A stretch of 64,000 nt of DNA from Warburgia ugandensis (lineage: Eukaryota; Streptophyta; Magnoliopsida; Canellales; Canellaceae), in the NCBI GenBank assembly GCA_035236585.1, contig CP141132.1, positions 47,061,880 through 47,125,879 on the forward strand, in the 5' to 3' direction. The translations under genes were made by a program, and so were the position numbers. Below are positions 45,103-58,250 of the stretch, in pieces. Under the pieces are notes generated by a model. It was not told the DNA's origin. It worked only from the letters and a program-made list of their open reading frames with translations, and did not search any database. Every line of letters begins with the position of its first letter. The stretch's first letter is position 1.

Positions 45103-48100
45103 TTATCATCAAAGGATATTTATTTCAAATTGGGCTTCAAAACTGCATTATTTCTCCAATCAGGTAGGTAGAACCACTTCTTAAACTTATTTCATGTTGG
45201 TTTATGTAATTTTAATTTTTCTATAATTAGTTTTTGGTTAAAATTTATAAAAATAAAGTAAGGACCAAAACCCTTCAAGTCTAAATGATGAAGGGCACAG
45301 ATGTAAAATCTGAGTTGTCCAATCGATCTAGATGGGTCCAAAACCCCTAGGGTAGAAATTTTAAGAATTTTTATTAAGTTTTGAGCCCTCATTTTGTAAA
45401 GGGATTGATTGGATGTCCCAAAATGGACTGTTCGATCTCCCAAATCAAAGCAGGAAGCACGACAAAACACGGTACAGAGACGCACCCTACGACAGTGTCT
45501 CCACACGTGCATGGCACGTGCGACGTCTTCATGACGGGATGACCCTGTGACAGTGTCGATCACTGGGGGAGCGAGTTACTCGTTCGTCCCGGGGCCAGGC
45601 AAGCGGCAATTGCTCGGCCTGATCAAATTTGGGCCATTCGTTTTGCTGGACCCAGATCAAATTTGGACCCTAGGAATGACTATGAACTTCACAATTCAAT
45701 TATGGAGTCATCTGAACTCCAAATTGGGATAAAAAAGAAGCTATGGAAAGTTTATAGCTTCTATTTTCTTCTGAAATCATAACATTTACAAAATTCTTCA
45801 TGGAACTTTCTATATTTAAGAATTAAGCTTCTAATTTTCATCATCTTTAAGATCTGAGATGATCAGATTTTGGGGATTTGATTTACTGATGATATAATGT
45901 TGAAATAAAGTGATAGCTATGACTTATTTGGATAGATCTAAGATAAATTGAGGGATCTACCCTTTATGGTAGAAAAACCCTAAAAATACGAAGGGATTCA
46001 CTTGATCAATAAGATCAAGTATGATCATACTCTTGAGATGGATTGAATGAATGATATTATGATGGAATCCATTGAGATCATGGATTAAATATGACAAAAA
46101 GCAAAGGGATATGATCTTGGACCTTAATGAAGTAAAAGCCCTAAAAATTAATTAAAATCCTTGATTAAAAAGGAAAAGACCTAAGATCTAATTGTTGGAT
46201 AATAGCTAAAAGCTTTAATAATGAGAAATAGGTTAGTTTGAGTTATGCATTGATTTCATTTGATTTATTTCATGAATATAGGATCCATGATAGATTGTTT
46301 TAGTATAACTTCATTTCAAATGTCCATAAAATTATTCATGAATGATGAATTGTAACTTAGGACCATATTGGTATGATTTCATGCATTTGTAACTTAGGAC
46401 CATGCTAGGATTTCATGTTAGATTAGACTATGGTATGAGATGGTACCTTAGGTCCATGATAGTTTAATTTGAATTTGTTAGATAAAGTATATTAGTTAGA
46501 AATCATGTTAGTGTAATCTTAAGTACCTTGTACTATTATCATTAGGTTGTTCAATTATGTAGTTTTATGCTTTAAAGTTATAATTCATTTATGGTTAAAT
46601 TTTATTAGTAGATTCAATTGTTAAAGTAGTTATGAGATAAAGAGCATAAAACACCAAAAATGAAATCTAATGAGAAAGTAAAGTTTTATGACACAAATAA
46701 GAGTGAATTATTTGACTTGAACTTAATTAGTAAGGGCTATAGTTAGTAGGACAATATAAGGATTATCAAATCCTTAGCCCAAACTAGGAGAATAATAAAC
46801 CCCATGAATGACATTCTAAATGTTCATGAACTTAATTAAAATCAATTAGAAAGAGTACTTAGGGTTAACATGCTCACAGGAACCTTATGAAAGGTTGAGC
46901 TAAGGTCACTCTAGTGAATGTTGAACATGGTGGTTAAGAGGGTTTCTAATAGAACCTCACTCTTCCCCTACCTTCCGTTGACATTTGTGAGGTTTAAATG
47001 CCTCATTGCCTGAGGATTGAAGTAATCACTTTGTGTTCACCCATTCAGCTACTAAGCCTTAGCTAATTGGAAATAAGAGGAGCAGTCTAGACTTAGGCTG
47101 AAATAAGTTATGTTCAACAAGTAAAATATTAACTAGTTGAATAATAATAATAATAATAATAATAAGAGCATAAAAGATTAGTAAATTATCTAACCCTAAT
47201 AAAAATTATAAGTATGATAAGGATGATCAAACAAGATCCATTGGATCTTGGATGATCAAGAACAATAAAAAAAGTAATAAATACTTCTTAATGATGACAT
47301 ATATATATATATATATTGGTTGCAACTTAGATCAAATAAAAGATCTGAACCCTTAATCAAATATGATTCAAGGAAGAGAACCAAGATCATCCTTAGGGAT
47401 GATCAAACAACTAAACTTAGAACAAAGGAAAACTAGATGATAGAAGATCTAAGTTCTTGATCTTTATCAACAAGTATAAATTATTGATCAAAGGATCTAT
47501 GAAAGATCAAGATCAAAGAAATGAATACACAAAGACTTAGAATAGAAAATCTGAAAGATTGGAAGACCATTATAATCATCAGATCAATTAATCAATATAA
47601 TAGACATTATCTGAGGAAGACAGATCATGATAGAACAAAAGATCTAGATCCTTTATATCAAAGGACAAAATTAGACAAAGAATATAGATAGGATTATTTA
47701 GATTGTATATGTATTGACAGTTGTATGGATTTACAGATTTCAAACACCAGTCAGGATCATGGAGGATCTGAAGCGATGGATCATTACTTGAAGGTATGAG
47801 GATTTTATGAATGCATTTACATGGGATGTACATGTTGAACATATGACCTTATGTTGACAAGGGTAATATTAATACTTGTATTAAATCCCCTGAAATCCTC
47901 ATGATCCAACCAAACACATATGAAATGGTTAAGTTAGAATTGAGGACTAAACTCTAAGTGAATATGGAATTAGAAGATATTCCAGCCCTAAGTAAACAAA
48001 CAGATTGTCTGATACGTAAGACTAATATTTTACATACAAGCATGGAGGCTTGTGGTTTTGTTTTAAATAGGCATAAGCCTGGGGATGATATGCTAGGGGA

Positions 48101-49051
48101 GTTATGAGGGTTTGGCCACCCGCTTCCTGACACAATATTTTCCACCGTGGTATAAGTGGTGAGCAGGGCAGTTATCTAAGTGTGCTATTACGGATCAGAC
48201 TGCAGCATGGTAGTCCTTTGATTATTTTGCACTATGATATATATGAGATAAGCATAGTGAAATGCCTTATGTTTTGGCATGATGAAATGCTAGGTAATTG
48301 TATATTATCAGTATTTCCCAAGAAGGAAAATTCCCATATAGGACTAACTGAAATACTGATTTCTCATGGTGGAAAGAATTGATTAGCTTAGTTGGGAATG
48401 ATATTTGAGTACTTTCATAAATTTGATGAATTTATCCATGTACAGTATGTATGTATAAGGATGTACATATATTACAAAGTAAAGAGTTAGATACATGAGT
48501 ATGTTTATGCATAACAGGATTATGAAGTATTAGAATTATACTGTTAACTATTATGCTTCTTGAGTCCCCTACCAACCATAGCTTGCTAAGATATTATAAA
48601 TGTTTTAATGTTTACAACATCTTAGATACAGAGAAGGAGAGTTAGGAACTCAAGATTGTAAAAGACTTGAAGAGAATAATCATCAAGATATACCCCTTGA
48701 AGACATGTATTTTGTTTTGTTTGAGAGTATTGTATTGTAATGAGAGTGTCATTGTATGGTGAGCTTTAGTTTTGGATTATGTAATTTGAAAAAGTATTGT
48801 AATGGATTTGGGTTGTACTATGAACCACTAGATGGATTTTGGAATATAATAAAAATATATTCCTTCAATGGAATTTTATCTTGTACAAAAGTTCTACTTA
48901 TGTTATGTATGAAGTGATGACTTGGGTTTTTCAAAACAACTTCTAAAGAAAATAATTTCCGCTACTTTGTTTTGTGAAATTTTTTTACCACTAAGGGCCC
49001 TGCCTTTGAAAATGTATTACAAAATGTGTTACAAAAACCCGGGTCGTCACA
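45103..49051 (+). repeat. E3 3' LTR, right part
   Basis: Resumes the T LTR and ends CCCGGGTCGTCACA. Contains (AAT)n at 47140-47165 and (AT)n at 47299-47317. With 41532-42363 it totals about 4.78 kb. It is the best full-length guide to the T LTR, as it retains the region missing from the 5' LTR. No coding sequence. Confidence 0.88.
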
Positions 49052-49990
49052 TTAGTAGTGACTTCATATATGTCATATAAGCTTGACTCCTTGACTAAAA
49101 GAATGGACAAGGATGAAAGTATGTTGCAAAGAATAAATGCCTACATGGCTATTAATACATCCACTAAACCTCCATAGGAGGTTTATACTATTTGTTCTAG
49201 CCTAGCGCACTTGACCACAGCCTGTCCATTCAATAGCATACCCACAAAATATATTTTAGAATAGGTGGATGCAATGTATGTGTGTCACAATCCTAGCAAT
49301 AATCATTACCTGAAAACTATAATCCAAGATGGTCTAAGCATCTCAATTTGTCATGGTCTAAGAACAATTACCAAGGAGGTCTATCTATGAACACCCTTGT
49401 ACAAAGCTTTCTTAGGACTTCAATTCCCCTATAGCCACCTGGTTTTTGGATCCCTTAGCAACCAAAGAATCCAATCTTCGAGGAAACTATGCAGTTATTA
49501 AGGAAAAAACTTTAGAACACTAGGATGAAACTAGATAGGCCATTAATGAGGGTAGATAGAACAATGTCAATTCTCAAGCTATTGTAAAAATAGAAATAAA
49601 AATTGGCCAATTGTCAACCACTTTTGAGTGATAGAGGAAAGGGACAGTTTCCTAGTCAACCAATTCCAAACCCTAAGGGCCAGCTTGAATTAGGGTAGAT
49701 TTCATATATCCAAAGACCCCATGAGCAAGCAAAGTCTATCACTAGCCTTAGGAGTGTCAAGTTGATAACAAAGTAGGGTAGACTAAGGAAACCCTAGAGG
49801 AGAATGCACCAACTAAACATAGGAGAAAGAGAGAATACAAAAATATCCCACTCCATCTGAGCCTATAGTGGATGCACCTTATGTACCTAAAACCCCATTC
49901 CCAGATTTATTGAATTAGGCTAAGAAATGAATCAATTTCAATGAGATAATGGATGTGTTTAAACATGTTCAAATCAATTTCCATTACTCA
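49052..49990 (+). pseudogene. A2 gag C-terminal part (Athila-like relic)
   Basis: Nucleic-acid binding end of Athila gag. The zinc-knuckle area at about 49181-49228 reads VYTICSSLAHLTTACP, with one expected cysteine replaced. EQVDAMYVCHNPSNN-like sequence (about 49260-49305) and FPSQPIPNPKGQLELG (about 49650-49697) are characteristic of the family. AKSITSLRS (about 49733) aligns with the A1 block near 10198. The N-terminal gag is absent: the sequence starts at the E3 boundary. Stops (for example CCATAGGAGG at 49172) and frameshifts throughout. Confidence 0.8.
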
Positions 49991-50980
49991 ATGCAATTAA
50001 ATACATTCCTACTTATGCCAAATTTCTCAAAGATCACTACACACAAAAGATCAAACTTAATGTGCAAAAGAAAGCCCTCCTCACCAACCAGGTGAGCTCT
50101 TTGATCTAGTACCAGACCCCTCCTAAGTTTAGACATCTAGGTTGTTCTACTATCTTTTGTGTTATAGGAAACCATGTCATTGATACGACACTACTTGATT
50201 TGGGGGCTAGTGTAAATCTATCGTCATATTCTATCTATGAGCAACTTGGCCTCGATTACCTTAAGACAACCAATACCATCTTGCTGTTAGCAAATAATTC
50301 AATGATGATTCCATATGGTATGGTTGAGGATATTCTAATATAGGTGGACAAATTTTACTTTTCTGTTGATTTTATTGTCCTAGATACCTAGCCTGTGTTA
50401 GACCATGGTAGTCAAATCCCAATAATCCTTGGATGTCCATTTTTGGCAATGTCCAATGCCATCATCAATTGTAGAAATGTTGTGATGAAATTATCCTTCA
50501 GTAATATGAAAGCCATGCTTAATGTTTTTAATTCTGATCATTAGCATCTAGACCTAGATGATTCCCATGTAGTAAACTTAAGTGAAGATCTACTTCAAGA
50601 TGCGAATCCACTATCATCTTTCTTAAACCCATTTGAGGCATGTCTAGCTCATTTTAATTGTGATTTTGATATAGAGAAGTATATTAATGAGGTAAATGAT
50701 CTTTTTGGATGCTACACCTATAATGGATACCTCCAAATGGGGACCACTGGTGGAACCACTTCCTCCTTCTAATTTTGTTCATGTGCCTTCAATAGAAAAA
50801 CCGTCCACCCTTGTCATTAAGCCTATACATAAAAATCTGAAATATTCCTACTTATGACCTGGTGAATCCTTGCCTATAATCACAACTTCAGATCTAGATA
50901 ACTAATAAGAAGATAAGCTTCAATGTGTTCTTAGAGAATGTAAGATAGCTTTAGGGTGGACCATAACTGACATTAAAGGG
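49991..50980 (+). pseudogene. A2 protease and linker (Athila-like relic)
   Basis: Leads in with TYAKFLKDHYTQKIKLNVQ (about 50013-50070). The active site reads TTLLDLGASVNLSS (50186-50224), keeping the catalytic Asp but with the family's usual DLGAS form. VDKFYFSVDFIVLDT (50344-50388), PIILGCPFLA (50420-50450) and MKLSFSNMKAMLNVFN (50485-50535) follow. The linker block EACLAHFNCDFDIEKYINEVNDLF (50637-50705) is also seen in A3 at 61165-61240. Open for long stretches with scattered stops. The best preserved protease in the window, but without an intact polyprotein around it. Confidence 0.85.
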
Positions 50981-51950
50981 ATTAGTCCTGTTGTGTGCAT
51001 GCATAGGTCACCTAGAAGAGAATGCTAAACCATTTAGGGAAACACAGAGAAGACTAAACCCTAATATGAAAGAGGTAGAGAGAGATAAAGTGTTTAAACT
51101 CCTAGATGCTGGTGTCTTCTAAGCTATATTTGACAGCACTTAGGTCAGCCTAGTTCAGGTTGTCCCAAGAAGTCAGGAGTCATAGTAACCCAAAAAGAGG
51201 ATAATGAGTTAGTTTGTATTTGCATGACCATCGGGTGGAGAGTTTGTATAGATTACCAAAATTCAACTTGATCAAGAGGAAAGACCATTTTCCTCTCTCA
51301 TTTATTGACCAAATACTAGAAAGGTTAGGTGGTCATAGCTACTTGATAGACACTCTTGCTATAACAAAATCCTCATGGCACCTAAGGACTAGGAGAAGAC
51401 TACCTTTACCTACCCTTTTAGGACCTTCACCTACCTTCATATGCCTTTTGGACTTTGTAATGCTATAGCTACTTTTTAAAGGTGTATGTTGAGAATATTT
51501 TCTGCTACGGTGGAGAGGTTCTCATAAGTGTTTATGGATGATTTTTGAATGTTTGGTTCTTCATTTGATGAATGCCTACACCATTTAAAACTTATCCTTG
51601 CTAGATGTCAGGAAAAGAATTTAGTGTTAAACTGGGAGAAATGTTTCATGGTACAAAATGACATTGTTTTAGGCCACATCATATCACACAAAGGCATAGA
51701 AGTAGATAAAGCCAAAGTGGATTTAATCTCTAACCTTCCTCCTCTAAGGACAATGTAAGAAATTTGCTCATTTTTAGGCCATGCTGTTTTTTATAGATGA
51801 TTCATTAAGGACTTTAGTAAAATAGCTAAGCCCCTATGTAATTTCCTTATGAAAGAAACTTTTGAATTTGATGAAAATTATATGAAAGTATTTAAGCATA
51901 TGAAGGCTGAACTCAATTCTGTGTCTATTATTCAACTGCCAAATTGAAGT
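50981..51950 (+). pseudogene. A2 reverse transcriptase (Athila-like relic)
   Basis: N-terminal block with KEDNELVCI and GWRVCIDYQN (51198-51255), the point where A1 was split by an N3 LTR. PLSFIDQILERLGGHSYL (51286-51345) lies in frame 51214-51468. The catalytic box VFMDDF (51528-51545) keeps both aspartates, followed by a TGA stop. SSFDECLHHLKLILARCQEKNLVLNW (frame 51549-51758) and the thumb region follow. Frames shift several times; not functional. Confidence 0.87.
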
Positions 51951-52470
51951 GCACCATTTGAAATAGTATGTGATGCTTCAGACTTCACAATCACGGCTAT
52001 GTTGGGGCAATGTATTGATAAACTCCCTCATGTGATATATTATGCTAGCAAGACACTCAGTGATGCTCAACTCAAGCACTCTACTATAGAAAAAGAGTTG
52101 TTGGTAGTTGTTTTACCTTGGATAAATTTGGATCTTACTTGTTAAGATCTAAGGTCATTATCTATTTAGACCATGTAGTGTTAAAATATAATCTTTCTAA
52201 GAAATATACTAAACCTAGGCTGATCCGATGAACACTTTTGTTATAGGAGTTTGATTTAGAAATTTGGGATAAGAAAGGTTCCAAAAATGTTGTAGCCAAC
52301 CACTTATCTACTTTAGTTGTGGAGTCTCCTAGTGAAAATGTGCCTATAAGAGAAACCTTTCCAGATGAACAATTATTGCACATTTCCTATTTGCCTTGGT
52401 GTGCAGATATAGTTAATTACCTTATCACAAGTCAAATGTCTAATCATTGGTCAAAATAAGATAGAAAAAG
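51951..52470 (+). pseudogene. A2 RNase H (Athila-like relic)
   Basis: CDASDFTI-type block (51970-51995), STIEKELLVVV (52080-52112), SKVIIYLDHVVLKYNLSKK (52150-52205) and LEIWDKKGSKNVVANHLSTL (52255-52315), the end of the Athila RNase H. It aligns with A1 14980-15344. A few stops and frame changes. Confidence 0.83.
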
Positions 52471-53579
52471 ATCCATTGCTGAGGTCAAACAGTTTTCATG
52501 GGGAGATCCGTACTTATTTAAGTATTGTCTTGATCAAGTCATTAGGAGATACATACCAGATAATGAACATCATAAATTCATTTTCTTTTGTCATGACAAT
52601 GCATGCGAAGGCCATTTGAGTTCTAGAAAGACAACTATAAAGATTTTGTAGCGTGGTTTTTATTGGCCCACCATTTTCAAGTATTCACATGCTTACTATA
52701 TAGCATGTGCCGCATGTCAATAGTTAGTTAGGGAGAATAGTAAATAAAAATATAATTTCCTTGAACCCCATTTTGATCACTGAGCCTTTTAATATTTGGG
52801 GCATTAATTTTATGGGATCTTTTCCTAACTCCTTTGGTTATCTGTACATGCTTGTGGGAGTGGACTGTGTTTAAATGGGTGGAAGCTATACTACGTACTA
52901 CTAATGCCCATAAGGTGGTGGTGAAGTTCTTAAAGGAAAATATATTTGCATGCGTTGGGACCCCTATAGCCAAAATTAGTGATGGGAGGTAACACTTTTG
53001 CAATAAAATGTTTGAGAACTCAATGAAGAAATACAATGTTACCTATAGGATTGCTACTCCTTATCATCCTTAGACTAGTGGATAGGTAGAAGTGTCAAAT
53101 AGAGAGATAAAGAGTATTTGGAAAAGACTATCAATCCAAAAAGGAAAGACTAGTCATTCTTATACTGCATTTAAAACCCCTACAGGCATGTCACCTTACC
53201 ATCTGTTCTATGGAAAGGCCAACCACCAAATAGTAGAACTGGGGCATAAAGCATATTGAGCCATTAAAAAGCTTAATTAATAAAAGATGCATATGAGTCT
53301 ACCAAGATATGCTAAGTTCACATGAAAAGCAGCCATGATAAACACATCCTGCAAAAGTCCTTCACCACAAGACAAAAGATCCTCTTATATCGGTGGATTG
53401 GACCCTACATAGTATGTAATGTTTATCTTCATGGGACCATCAAGATACAAAATGATGGAGAGATTTCCAAAGTCGATGGGCAAAGCTTGAAACCCTATTT
53501 AGAGTTGACAGACCCTCAAGTAGAAGAAACCTTACTAGAGGAACCAGTCTACCAAGACCCACCTTATCATGTCCCATGA
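52471..53579 (+). pseudogene. A2 integrase (Athila-like relic)
   Basis: Zinc region: YIPDNEHHKFIFFCHDNACEGH (52551-52616) and YIACAACQ (about 52698-52722). In the catalytic core the first Asp, in the family's WGIDFMG, is Asn (AAT at 52806-52808). PFTTPYHPQ-like sequence is seen near 53060 with stops. ISKAPTGMSPYHL-type sequence (TPTGMSPYHLFYGKA in frame, about 53169-53220) marks the core end. The C-terminal frame 53322-53579 contains WIGPYIV (53394-53414) and VDGQSLKPYL (53473-53502) and ends at TGA 53578-53580. Inactive. Confidence 0.87.
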
Positions 53580-55860
53580 CACATACATCAATCATGAATC
53601 TGGCATTTGTTTACTATCATTCATTGCATTTTATCCAGCATTGTCTAGTTGAAGACACTAAACTTAGCACTTACTAGGAGGCAACCTAGGGTTTTTAGAG
53701 AGCCTCATTGTTCTACATTACCCATTTATCATATAGGGTCCTATGTTTTAAAACCATAGGAATAATATCTAGTTCAGGTTGAGAGGTGTAGATGTGCATG
53801 AGATTTCTAAGTTTTCTTATATCTTGAGGGAAAAAAAAAATTGAGTTTAGAAAGTTTTACAGTCAAAGTTCCTTTACTATGATGAGAATTGGATTTTCAT
53901 AATCTTAGTATTTTTCCTACTTTAACTTCTTAACAAAAATGAGTATGGTTAATTCTTTATTTTATTCTTATCTTAAAGTATTTTATCTAAGTTAAATCTT
54001 GGAACACTCTTACACACAGTACATGGTCAAGACTAATATATGGTTATGACATAGAGACCCTGAGAAAAATCAGTGGAGACCTATACCCAAGGTAGTATTA
54101 GATACTATCATTTTTCTTATGGATATTATCTAATTCCATATTTTTTTAGTAGGCATTACTTTGAAAGATCCTAGTATTATTGTTTTGGTCAAAATGCCAA
54201 GACCTAAAAGAAGTACTAACTTTTTTAACTAAACATTTATTGAATTTGATAGGCTTTTAAGAAACTTAGGAAATGATATAGGCCATCCTTGTTTTAACTC
54301 AGAGACATAAAGCCTACCGAGTAATGTATACCACTAGTTAGACCCTTTGAGCCTCTTAGTAAGCCTCTTATTTTTAAAACACCTTTTACCTTAATCAAGA
54401 AACCCAGTTGAAAATAATCATTACCTATCTTTCAAAATGAGTAGAGATGGTAAAAAAAAAGAGTAGAAAAAGGACAAAAGTCTAAGAAGTGAAAAATATT
54501 AGTGTGTTTGCATACAAAACTCTTTCCCTCAAAGAAAAAGAAATACAAAGAAAAGAAAGAAGCAGAGAAGTATCAAAAGAAAAATGAAGAGGAAAAGGAA
54601 AATTAGAAAATATATTCACTTTAGTACATTCAAAAGAAAAAGTTGTCCAACAGTTATAGAAGCCTCTACTTAGATTTGAAACTTTAAGCCCTTTTACTCT
54701 TTCTTTTAGAAACATTCCTAAGGTGTAAGATAGCCTTAATGAGGATGTAAATATTTTTAGGAAATTAAGGTGAACTACCCATATTGGTCTTGGTAATGAC
54801 AACCATTCCGAGGGATCATATTCCTTTGTCTCATCTATTCTTAAAAGAGATTATGTGAACCATCAGTCTTACTGAATTTGGTCACCTAGTAAGTGAATTT
54901 TGTTTGATGCCTTTTCTCCAATAGCCTTATTTATGAGTGTACACTAATGAGAAATTGAGGACAAGACAATGTTCCAATTGAATATAAGCATATCTATTTA
55001 GAAATCTTGACTTATGTAGCCCATTTACACACTACACTTTAAGATATAACTATAATAAAATGGTTTTGGTATGTGGATAATTTGTGAAAATTTTCATTTA
55101 TCTTTATTACCTTGCTAAATCCAATAGAGTGCTAATGGATGAGAATTTTTTAAGATAAATAAAGGAATTTGTCTTATGAAATTTTGTGGGTATATTCACT
55201 ACAAGCCTCTCGAGGCCTAACTCGTCTACTAGGGGTAACCTAGGGGTTTAAGAGCTTGTTGCATATGCTCAATGCAATCATGAGTACCTACAAAAATGGC
55301 AACCAATTTTTATTTCATGATTTTTATCATGTTTTGTTTGGGACTAGCAATAGGCTAGTTGGGGGATGTGATAACTATTCAATTTTGTACAAAAAAAGGT
55401 ACCCAATTAGTAGTCAATGTGCTATAAATTATAGGCATTATTCTAAGGTTTTTTTGGAATTTCATAACATAGGCATTTCTTGCCTAATAATTGAAAAGTT
55501 TGATATTTAACAGGTTCAAGAGCTAATCCAGAGTAAGTATGTGAATTGTTATAATTTTCTATGATTTAATTAGGTTTTTTACTCTTTTTTAGGTACTGAG
55601 AAGATGAACCAACGGTTGAGACCAAATAAGATAAGATTTGAAGATCAAGATCAAAAGAGGGCCAAAGACCAAAATTCTATCATTTCAAAGCTAAATCAAG
55701 GGTTAAGATCATCTCAAGGAAACAAAATAAAGTCCAATGAAGCAATGGGAAGATCAAAGGTGACTCAAATGTGCTCATGCAAAAAGCCATCAATTCTGTC
55801 ACCTTTGCATGAGAATCGGAGCTATGAATGAGGCTTCCTAGTCTAACAAGGAAACCTAAG
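53580..55860 (+). other. A2 3' untranslated region
   Basis: Starts after the integrase stop, with the family's usual post-pol string near 53665 (CTTAGCACTTACTAGGAGGC). AT-rich. From about 53790 it is a direct repeat of 62110-64000, with shared landmarks GATGAGAATTGGATTTTC (53882 and 62210) and GGTAACCTAGGGGTTTAAG (55234 and 63551). It has about 200 bp extra at 55265-55500, where the 84-codon frame 55256-55510 lies. No env-like protein is recognisable. Confidence 0.75.
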
Positions 55861-57465
55861 GAAGCCAAGCTATTCAAGCTTTGAAGACAAAGGACATAGC
55901 CACTTAATTTTCTTGTTTTTTTCTTTCTTTTTACCCCTTCTTTTCTCTCTCTTTCAAATTTGTCAAATTACATAATTAGAAGTGAGGAGTTCCATGCCAC
56001 CATCCTAGAAAGGTGATGCTTCCCCCCTTTTAATTCCACCATTCTACCTACTTCACTTTCTAATTTCAACACTCCCTCAACTATCTTACCTTCCCAACTC
56101 TTTCCTCCATCTTTCATACCTTTTTTCACTTTCTTTCCATCTCACCATTTGATATGCCTTAAGGAAAGGGATTCCACCTTCCTTGAATCATATTTAGAAA
56201 GTCCACCTCTCCTAACCTTCTAATCTCCTATCTCAAATCAACCACCTACTTTCCTTCATAGAGTCCTAGGTCTAATTCTTGTTTTTACTCCTAACATATG
56301 GTCATATTATTAGAAGGGAAAACTCTAAAAATACACATGAATTCCATGAACAATTGAAGGAAGGGAGTTCCTTCTAACTTCTTGAAGTCAAAGCACTTCT
56401 ACTTGGAGATCTTCTTAAGGTTTTGGACTTCAACACTTTGACTACTCTTCATTGACTTCCACAAAATTTTCCTTAATTTATTTATTTGGTTTTTTCCACT
56501 CTAGTTTTAGTCAATACATTGTTTTATCTTTTCTTGATTTCATTGTTGCCCAATTGCTTTCCTTATTGCTTAAGTGCGACCACATAATTCCTCTTTGATA
56601 TCCTTTTACTCTTGCTTCCACTTCTCTTGTCTCTCTTGCTTAATTCCTCAAGATCCAAGTTACATTTTCTTTCATAGTAATAGGCAAGAGAAAGAGTCTT
56701 GAATCTCTTTTGTTTCCTTATTAATGTTCTCTTGTTCCTTGCTTTGATCACTTTATTTTTTCCTTGTTTATTTGCTTGTATTTTACATCTTTCTCTTGGA
56801 TTTTCTCTTTTGAATTCACATGGATGATAGCTTAGTTTATATTGGAATCACTGGAGTATGTTTAATCATTGATTTGAAGTTGACATCTTGCTTTAAAAAA
56901 ATGTGCAATTTTCAGCTATGTTCTCTATGTTCGTGCACACTACTTTTTTTTATGTAATTTCAAGTCAATGAATAAACTTGTTTGATGAGCATCATTACTG
57001 AATAATTCTAGGAACAAAGTACTTCAATTCTTGAGTGTTTTATTCCATCATAAATTCTTGCTAATTTTCTTTCCATGCCTTACTTGATTTGAGTTTTCTA
57101 TACACCATGTTGCTGGAATTTTTCATCTCATATTTCATTTGGAATGTCTAACAATCCATACACTTTGTTTGTATTAGTTTCTTTTATTGAATGCATGTTA
57201 GTTAGGAACATTTATAATTCCATTGAATATCTTTATTTTTAAAATGTTTTCTTTAGTTGTAGTTTCTAACTCAATTCATGTTTCTAATTTCATGTTGCTT
57301 ACTTTCCTAATTTAATCAAAACCATTTCTCTCTGGCTAAATATAAGTGATTGAAATAAGATCCAATCAATATAAAATTTTGTGATATTCTTAGTGGGATC
57401 AACCTCTCCCGCATGTAATTACTATTTTGATTCATGCACTTGCAAGTTATTTTAAAGAAATAACA
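55861..57465 (+). repeat. Athila LTR (A2 3' LTR or shared LTR), left edge uncertain
   Basis: Right end is set by the primer site at 57472, preceded by AAATAACAAGTTTT. The left edge lies somewhere between about 55860 and 55960; no clear TG start could be fixed. AT- and pyrimidine-rich, no coding. Its last 170 bp resemble 58800-58965. Confidence 0.55.
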
Positions 57466-57471
57466 AGTTTT

Positions 57472-57490
57472 TGGCGCCATTGCTGCGGAA
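57472..57490 (+). other. Athila primer-binding site (tRNA-Asp type), copy 1
   Basis: TGGCGCCATTGCTGCGGAA, close to TGGCGCCGTTGCCGGGGA, the complement of the tRNA-Asp 3' end used by Athila-like elements. As it follows an LTR end and faces right, a second A element begins here. Confidence 0.85.
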
Positions 57491-58250
57491 TCACAATGGA
57501 TTTATAGTTGGATCTTTGTTTAGATTGTTTGTCTTTGGTCATAGTATTAACTTGCATTAGATTAGGGTTTTTGCATCATTCTTACATATTTTGTTGATTC
57601 CTCACAAATTGACATATTTCTTTGTTTTTTGGGCAAGGGGAATTTGGCAAAAGAGGTAGCAACGATCCTATGGGCCTAAGCTTCATCAACTTAATTAAGA
57701 TTTCTTTACTTTCCTATATTTGGTTTTGGGTGAACTTATGTGAGGCCCCATTGTAATTTGAAGTTATTTATTTCATTTAAAATGGATTGTAATAATATAG
57801 GGCAAGTGTGGGATATGGTGGCACACACTTGATCTTCCTCAAAAACCCCACTGTAAGCTTCTATCGCTCTCTTTTATTATCTTAGTGTAGTTAGCATATT
57901 GATTGGTAGTGTAATTCATATAGTTTAGGGTCATTCATTATACTTGTAGCATCTTACTTGGTGTTGTTACAACTTTTTACGCATCTTTCCATCAGTTCTC
58001 CCCACATCCATCTAAGGTTTTCGTGCTTCTTTTATTTGGTTGGAGAGTAAGTTTCAACACCATATCCAGCTAAGTTTCCAAGATTTTTTTCTTTTTTGCT
58101 AAGCTTTCCTCCTCTCTTCTTCTTCTTTTTGATTTGATTTTGTTTGTGATCTAGTTCTCCTTGATCAAAGGCTATGAATCTCTTATAGTGACAATAAATA
58201 CAGAGTAACCTTTGAATCATCTTATTCTAAGTTGGTTTGCTTTTCTTGCT
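57491..58250 (+). other. Athila leader fragment
   Basis: The first ~470 bp match the leader after the second primer site (58989-59470), with shared GGGGAATTTGGC and GTGTAATTCATATAG. It then passes, without a recognisable boundary, into sequence that leads to a second LTR end, so this element lost its gag-pol. Confidence 0.6.

Larger units (their letters stand above)
34718..49051 (+). mobile_element. E3: Tekay/Del-like Ty3/gypsy chromovirus, degenerate (family T)
   Basis: Truncated 5' LTR, initiator-Met primer site, gag and pol in the order gag-PR-RT-RH-IN, then 3' LTR. The order and motifs (GLTNAP in RT, KCLNCQQVKVEHQRLAG and LTKSAHFLPI in integrase) place it with plant chromoviruses of the Tekay/Del type. 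A deletion near 41532 removed the end of pol (where a chromodomain would be), the polypurine tract and the start of the 3' LTR. That LTR is split by N1 solo LTR H. Right flank TTAGT (49052-49056) may be a target duplication, but the left partner is lost. With full LTRs the element would be about 14 kb. Confidence 0.88.

Noticed and set aside
54482-54802. 106-codon minus-strand frame as a host gene
   Set aside because: It lies in the A2 3' UTR. The corresponding stretch of the A3 copy (about 62780-63110) does not keep the frame, and composition is AT-rich and repetitive.
53580-55860. Possible env-like gene downstream of Athila integrase
   Set aside because: Athila elements sometimes carry such a frame, but here no frame exceeds about 106 codons, and none has a convincing signal peptide, transmembrane segment or match. 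The region is also duplicated as non-coding DNA at 62110-64000.
57960-58250. Helitron or other DNA transposon between the two Athila primer sites
   Set aside because: I found no terminal inverted repeats, no CTRR/hairpin end and no target duplication. The interval is better described as unresolved Athila leader/LTR sequence.
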